Shown: in pieces, positions 7,920 through 10,508 of the stretch
Layout of the letters: each line of letters starts with the position of its first letter
Position numbering within the stretch: the stretch's first letter is position 1
Assembly (NCBI GenBank): GCA_947178685.1
Contig: CAMWZE010000024.1
Span: forward strand, 1-10,508
DNA from: an uncultured Porphyromonadaceae bacterium
GTDB lineage: Bacteria > Bacteroidota > Bacteroidia > Bacteroidales > Muribaculaceae
Length of the DNA: 10,508 bases
Direction: 5' to 3'
The notes under the pieces: model-generated
Told to the model about the DNA's origin: nothing
The model's input: the letters and a program-made list of their open reading frames with translations, nothing else
The model's database searches: none
Program-made: the position numbers and the translations under genes

Positions 7920-9479
7920 ATTGAGATTGATGTCGGAAGAGGTGGCATAGAATGGATTCTGTTTCAGCAGAAGGTTGGCACGCATCTCGGTGTCGTTGAT
8001 CGGCATGAATAGTGCGTCGTAGGCACTCAGTTTACTTGCCACAGTCGACTGGTCAAGATCGGCATACTTGGGGAGAAGATAGGTATTAACGATATTGCGG
8101 AAGTCGCTGCGGTGATGATTTATGCGGCGGATGATATCGAAATATCGTTTACCCTCAAACATAAACTCTCTCTGGCGCTCATCAAAGATGAGATTGAGCA
8201 CTGCAGTCTGCGAAGCATATTCAGCCTGATTGAGAGAACCTGAGCCAAGTCCCGGGTTTGCTCTGTCGTAGGTGAGCGATGCGAGGCGGAACGCCTCTCC
8301 GAGGTCGGTGCCGCCTTCTGCGAGCGCCTCAGCCTTCATAAGATATATTTCAGGAAGACGATAGACAACCCAGTTACGCTCTGAAGGATTATAGAAAGTA
8401 TAGTCGCTGTTGCCTACGGATGATGCTGTAAGACCGGTGACGCTGATTGCGGCGGTGTATTTTCTCACATATGAGCCGCTTGAGTTGGAATAGAATGAGA
8501 TTCTGCGACGATAGTCCGACTCTCCAAACAGTGTGCTTCCGGCGGCATCGAAATCATATGGCACAAGCTGCATGGCATATCCCATCGAGCTCTCGCCATA
8601 GCAGTCTCTGACAGCTCCGTTGTCAACTGTGGTGGGTGACATCTGTAGTTCGAAGATACTCTCGTTGGAGTTGCCTGTAACGAACACAGAACGGCCGAAA
8701 GATGTAGAGTTCTCAAGCATGATAGGATTGTTGCGGTCGTTGATGATGCGGTCGCAATAGTCGGCACATTCATCATATCTTCCACGCCAGAGACACATGT
8801 CGGCTATGATGGCACGGATGGCATTCTGTGTGATGCGTCCCTTGGTGTAGGCTGTGTTGCTCCACGAAGTCACAGCTGTGCTCTCTGCACCTTTCAGGTC
8901 ATCGATCAGCCAGTCGATCAGTTCGTCAGGGTCGCTCTGAGCCATCTGAAATTCCTGAGTGTCATCAATCGTAGGGTTGATTATGAAGGGGACATCACGG
9001 AATGCACGAACAAGTGTGAAGTAAGTGAATGCGCGAATGCCTTTCACTTCGGCGATATATCCGTTGAGCTGGGCCTGTGTGAAGTTGGGATCCTGCTCGC
9101 AAGCTATCGGTGCGAAATGTTCCACTGTGTTGCAGAGGTTGATCACATTGTAGAATGATGTCCATGATGTGTAGCCGTTGGAGGGGAGGAGGTTAAGCGT
9201 ACCGATATAGCGGATGTCGCCGTCACCGTTGCCCGGACTCACCACCACGTTGTCACCACGCAACTCACCCCAGACTATGAGACGCTTCATATAGTCGTAG
9301 GAGGCCATGGAGCGGTAACATTCCATTGTCATGGCGAGCACATCGCCCTCATTCTGCCAGTAGTCGTCGAGCACCATCTCGTCGGAGGGCCTTATGTCGA
9401 AAAAGCTGTCGCAAGATGTCAGCGGCATCGCCAAGGCTGCCACAGCTATATATTTCAGTAGTCTGTTTATCTTTTTCAT
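7917..9479 (-). CDS. SusD/RagB-family surface lipoprotein (SusD-1), partner of SusC-1
   Basis: This 520-residue protein is the expected ligand-binding lid for the upstream SusC-1 barrel and should sit on the outer leaflet of the outer membrane. The signal peptide runs to a lipobox LTSC with lipidated Cys23, which supports the chosen ATG. SusD hallmarks appear in order: WTSFYNVINLCNTVEHF (106-122); AEVKGIRAFTYFTLVRAF (143-160) followed by RDVPF; the TPR-like helices from KGRITQNAIRAIIADMCLW to CDRII (213-246); VVYRLPEIYLMKAEALAE (371-388); and IFDERQREFMFEGKRYFDII (431-450). It ends with the usual FMPIND and LLLKQNPFY blocks (491-511). The length is normal for the family. It follows SusC-1 by 25 bases and precedes Fas-A by 34 bases. 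Nothing in the fold signature identifies the ligand. Confidence 0.97.
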   Translation of the reverse strand: MKKINRLLKYIAVAALAMPLTSCDSFFDIRPSDEMVLDDYWQNEGDVLAMTMECYRSMASYDYMKRLIVWGELRGDNVVVSPGNGDGDIRYIGTLNLLPSNGYTSWTSFYNVINLCNTVEHFAPIACEQDPNFTQAQLNGYIAEVKGIRAFTYFTLVRAFRDVPFIINPTIDDTQEFQMAQSDPDELIDWLIDDLKGAESTAVTSWSNTAYTKGRITQNAIRAIIADMCLWRGRYDECADYCDRIINDRNNPIMLENSTSFGRSVFVTGNSNESIFELQMSPTTVDNGAVRDCYGESSMGYAMQLVPYDFDAAGSTLFGESDYRRRISFYSNSSGSYVRKYTAAISVTGLTASSVGNSDYTFYNPSERNWVVYRLPEIYLMKAEALAEGGTDLGEAFRLASLTYDRANPGLGSGSLNQAEYASQTAVLNLIFDERQREFMFEGKRYFDIIRRINHHRSDFRNIVNTYLLPKYADLDQSTVASKLSAYDALFMPINDTEMRANLLLKQNPFYATSSDINLN

Positions 9480-9504
9480 GATTGGTTTCGTTTTTGAAGG
9501 CTCA

Positions 9505-10508
9505 TCAGAAGCCTACTGTGACGCCGAAGGTGAAATACTGCGAACGCGGAGTGTTACTCTTATCTTCAGCAATGCCGTATTCGTTGGGAGAAATCTCCGG
9601 ATCGACACCTTTATATTTGGTGGCTGTGAAGATATTGTTGAGCGTTAGATACAGGTTCACCTGATTGAGATATGCTTTCTTGACCAATTCGGTGGGGAAG
9701 GCATAGTTGAAGGTGAGATACTTGAAGCGGAGGAAAGAACCGTCTTCTACATAGCGGTCTGAACCGAGCCAGTTGTAACCGTAGTTATAGAGGGCTCGTG
9801 GCATATCGGTTACGTCACCCTCTTTGCGCCAGCGCCAGTTTACGGCGATCGACTGGTTGTTGTTGGTGTACATATTCTCAGCGTTCATACGTCCGTAGTT
9901 CACTACCTTGTTGCCTGTGCGGAAGTTAAAGAAAGCTGTCACTGAGAATGTCTTCCATTTTGCGGTGAAGCCGAAGCCACCGAAGAGTTTCGGGTTGCAG
10001 TTGCCGAGATACACGATGTCAAGTTCGTCGATTGTGCCGTCGTGGTTCACATCCTCATAGATGGCGTCGCCGCCTTTGAACTTGTAGTTGGTCGATCCGT
10101 AGCCGAAATACATCGGGAGTGGCTTGCCGTTGGAGTCGAGCACCACGTTTCCTTCAGCATCACGCACCACCGGACTTGTGCCTTCGCGTCCCTCCACATA
10201 ATCGCTCCACTGGTATACACCCTTGTAGCGGAAACCATAGACAGAACCGTAGGCGTTACCCACCTGCATACGGCTGAGGTAAGAGCCGTTCTGGCCGTTA
10301 AACACACCCTTGTTGAGCTCCTGGATAGCCGGGAGAAGATCGGTGATCTTGGAGTTGTAGTTGGCGAGGTTGAAGTTGACATCGAATGTCCAGTTGCCTG
10401 CCTTCACGAGATTGTTGGTGTAGAAGTTGAACTCCCAGCCGTTCTTCTCCATCGAGCCGCCGTTGATATACTGGATCGAGCCGAAACCGGAAGAGGAAGG
10501 TATCGTGA
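9505..10508 (-). CDS. SusC/RagA-family TonB-linked outer-membrane transporter, C-terminal part (SusC-1, partial)
   Basis: This is the C-terminal third of a SusC-type beta-barrel that imports a ligand across the outer membrane using TonB energy. The reading frame stays open to base 10508, so the Met at 10452 is internal; the residues just before it read SGFGSIQYINGGS, typical of a SusC barrel. About 334 residues are visible, against roughly 1000 for the family. An EF-hand/dockerin-like loop, DVNHDGTIDELD, lies at 10018-10053. The conserved C-terminal block is present: WRWRKEGDVTDMPRA, then SDRYVEDGSFLRFKYLTFNY, then NNIF and KYKGVDPE. The protein ends in TFGVTVGF, with the terminal aromatic residue usual for outer-membrane barrels. 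The partner SusD-1 starts 25 bases downstream. The N-terminal domain, plug and Ton box lie outside the window. The family call is secure; the substrate is unknown. Confidence 0.96.
   Translation of the reverse strand, partial: TIPSSSGFGSIQYINGGSMEKNGWEFNFYTNNLVKAGNWTFDVNFNLANYNSKITDLLPAIQELNKGVFNGQNGSYLSRMQVGNAYGSVYGFRYKGVYQWSDYVEGREGTSPVVRDAEGNVVLDSNGKPLPMYFGYGSTNYKFKGGDAIYEDVNHDGTIDELDIVYLGNCNPKLFGGFGFTAKWKTFSVTAFFNFRTGNKVVNYGRMNAENMYTNNNQSIAVNWRWRKEGDVTDMPRALYNYGYNWLGSDRYVEDGSFLRFKYLTFNYAFPTELVKKAYLNQVNLYLTLNNIFTATKYKGVDPEISPNEYGIAEDKSNTPRSQYFTFGVTVGF

Larger units (their letters stand above)
1..10508 (-). other. Putative SusCD-FAS1-FAS1-SusCD operon (both ends outside the window)
   Basis: Six co-directional genes are separated by 25, 34, 18, 11 and 12 bases, with no recognisable promoter or strong terminator between them. 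This supports one transcript. All products carry, or in the case of SusC-1 are presumed to carry, export signals to the outer membrane or cell surface: two barrels and four lipoproteins. The locus resembles a polysaccharide-utilisation-type uptake locus, but no enzyme, sigma/anti-sigma pair or hybrid two-component sensor is in view. The real operon may continue past either edge. Confidence 0.75.

Noticed and set aside
10450..10452. Met codon at 10452 as the start of a short 315-residue outer-membrane protein
   Set aside because: The frame continues upstream to the window edge with SusC-like residues and there is no signal peptide after this Met; it is an internal residue of SusC-1.
1..10508. 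CRISPR, tRNA/rRNA, insertion sequence or phage attachment site
   Set aside because: I saw no repeat-spacer pattern, cloverleaf, transposase or long terminal repeat; nearly every base is explained by the six coding regions.

Overview
The window is a stretch of Bacteroidota chromosome, most likely order Bacteroidales. The evidence is SusC/SusD pairs, Bacteroidales-type fasciclin lipoproteins, A-rich sequence instead of clear Shine-Dalgarno sites before most starts, and a roughly balanced base composition. A gut Muribaculaceae-like genome would fit, but I cannot fix the genus from sequence alone.

Every gene is on the minus strand, so transcription runs from base 10508 toward base 1. In that order they are: the C-terminal end of a SusC-type TonB-dependent outer-membrane transporter (SusC-1, enters from beyond 10508); a complete SusD-type lipoprotein (SusD-1); two consecutive fasciclin (FAS1) lipoproteins (Fas-A and Fas-B); a complete second SusC-type transporter (SusC-2, 1029 aa); and a second SusD-type lipoprotein (SusD-2), which runs off the window at base 1. 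The gaps between genes are 25, 34, 18, 11 and 12 bases. I see no promoter or strong terminator in any of them, so the six genes look like one operon whose promoter lies upstream of the window. No gene-free stretch exceeds 34 bases.

The likely working model (inference) is an envelope uptake or capture system. Each SusC barrel is capped by its SusD lid, and the two FAS1 lipoproteins sit where SusE/SusF-like or other accessory surface lipoproteins sit in known nutrient-uptake loci. No glycoside hydrolase, polysaccharide lyase, sulfatase, peptidase or regulator is visible here, so the ligand cannot be read from this window. The most distinctive features are the SusCD-FAS1-FAS1-SusCD layout, the shortened plug region of SusC-2 with no recognisable Ton box, and the shared plan of the two FAS1 proteins (lipobox, two FAS1 units, then a C-terminal beta-rich domain).

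I see no RNA genes, mobile elements, CRISPR arrays or long repeats.
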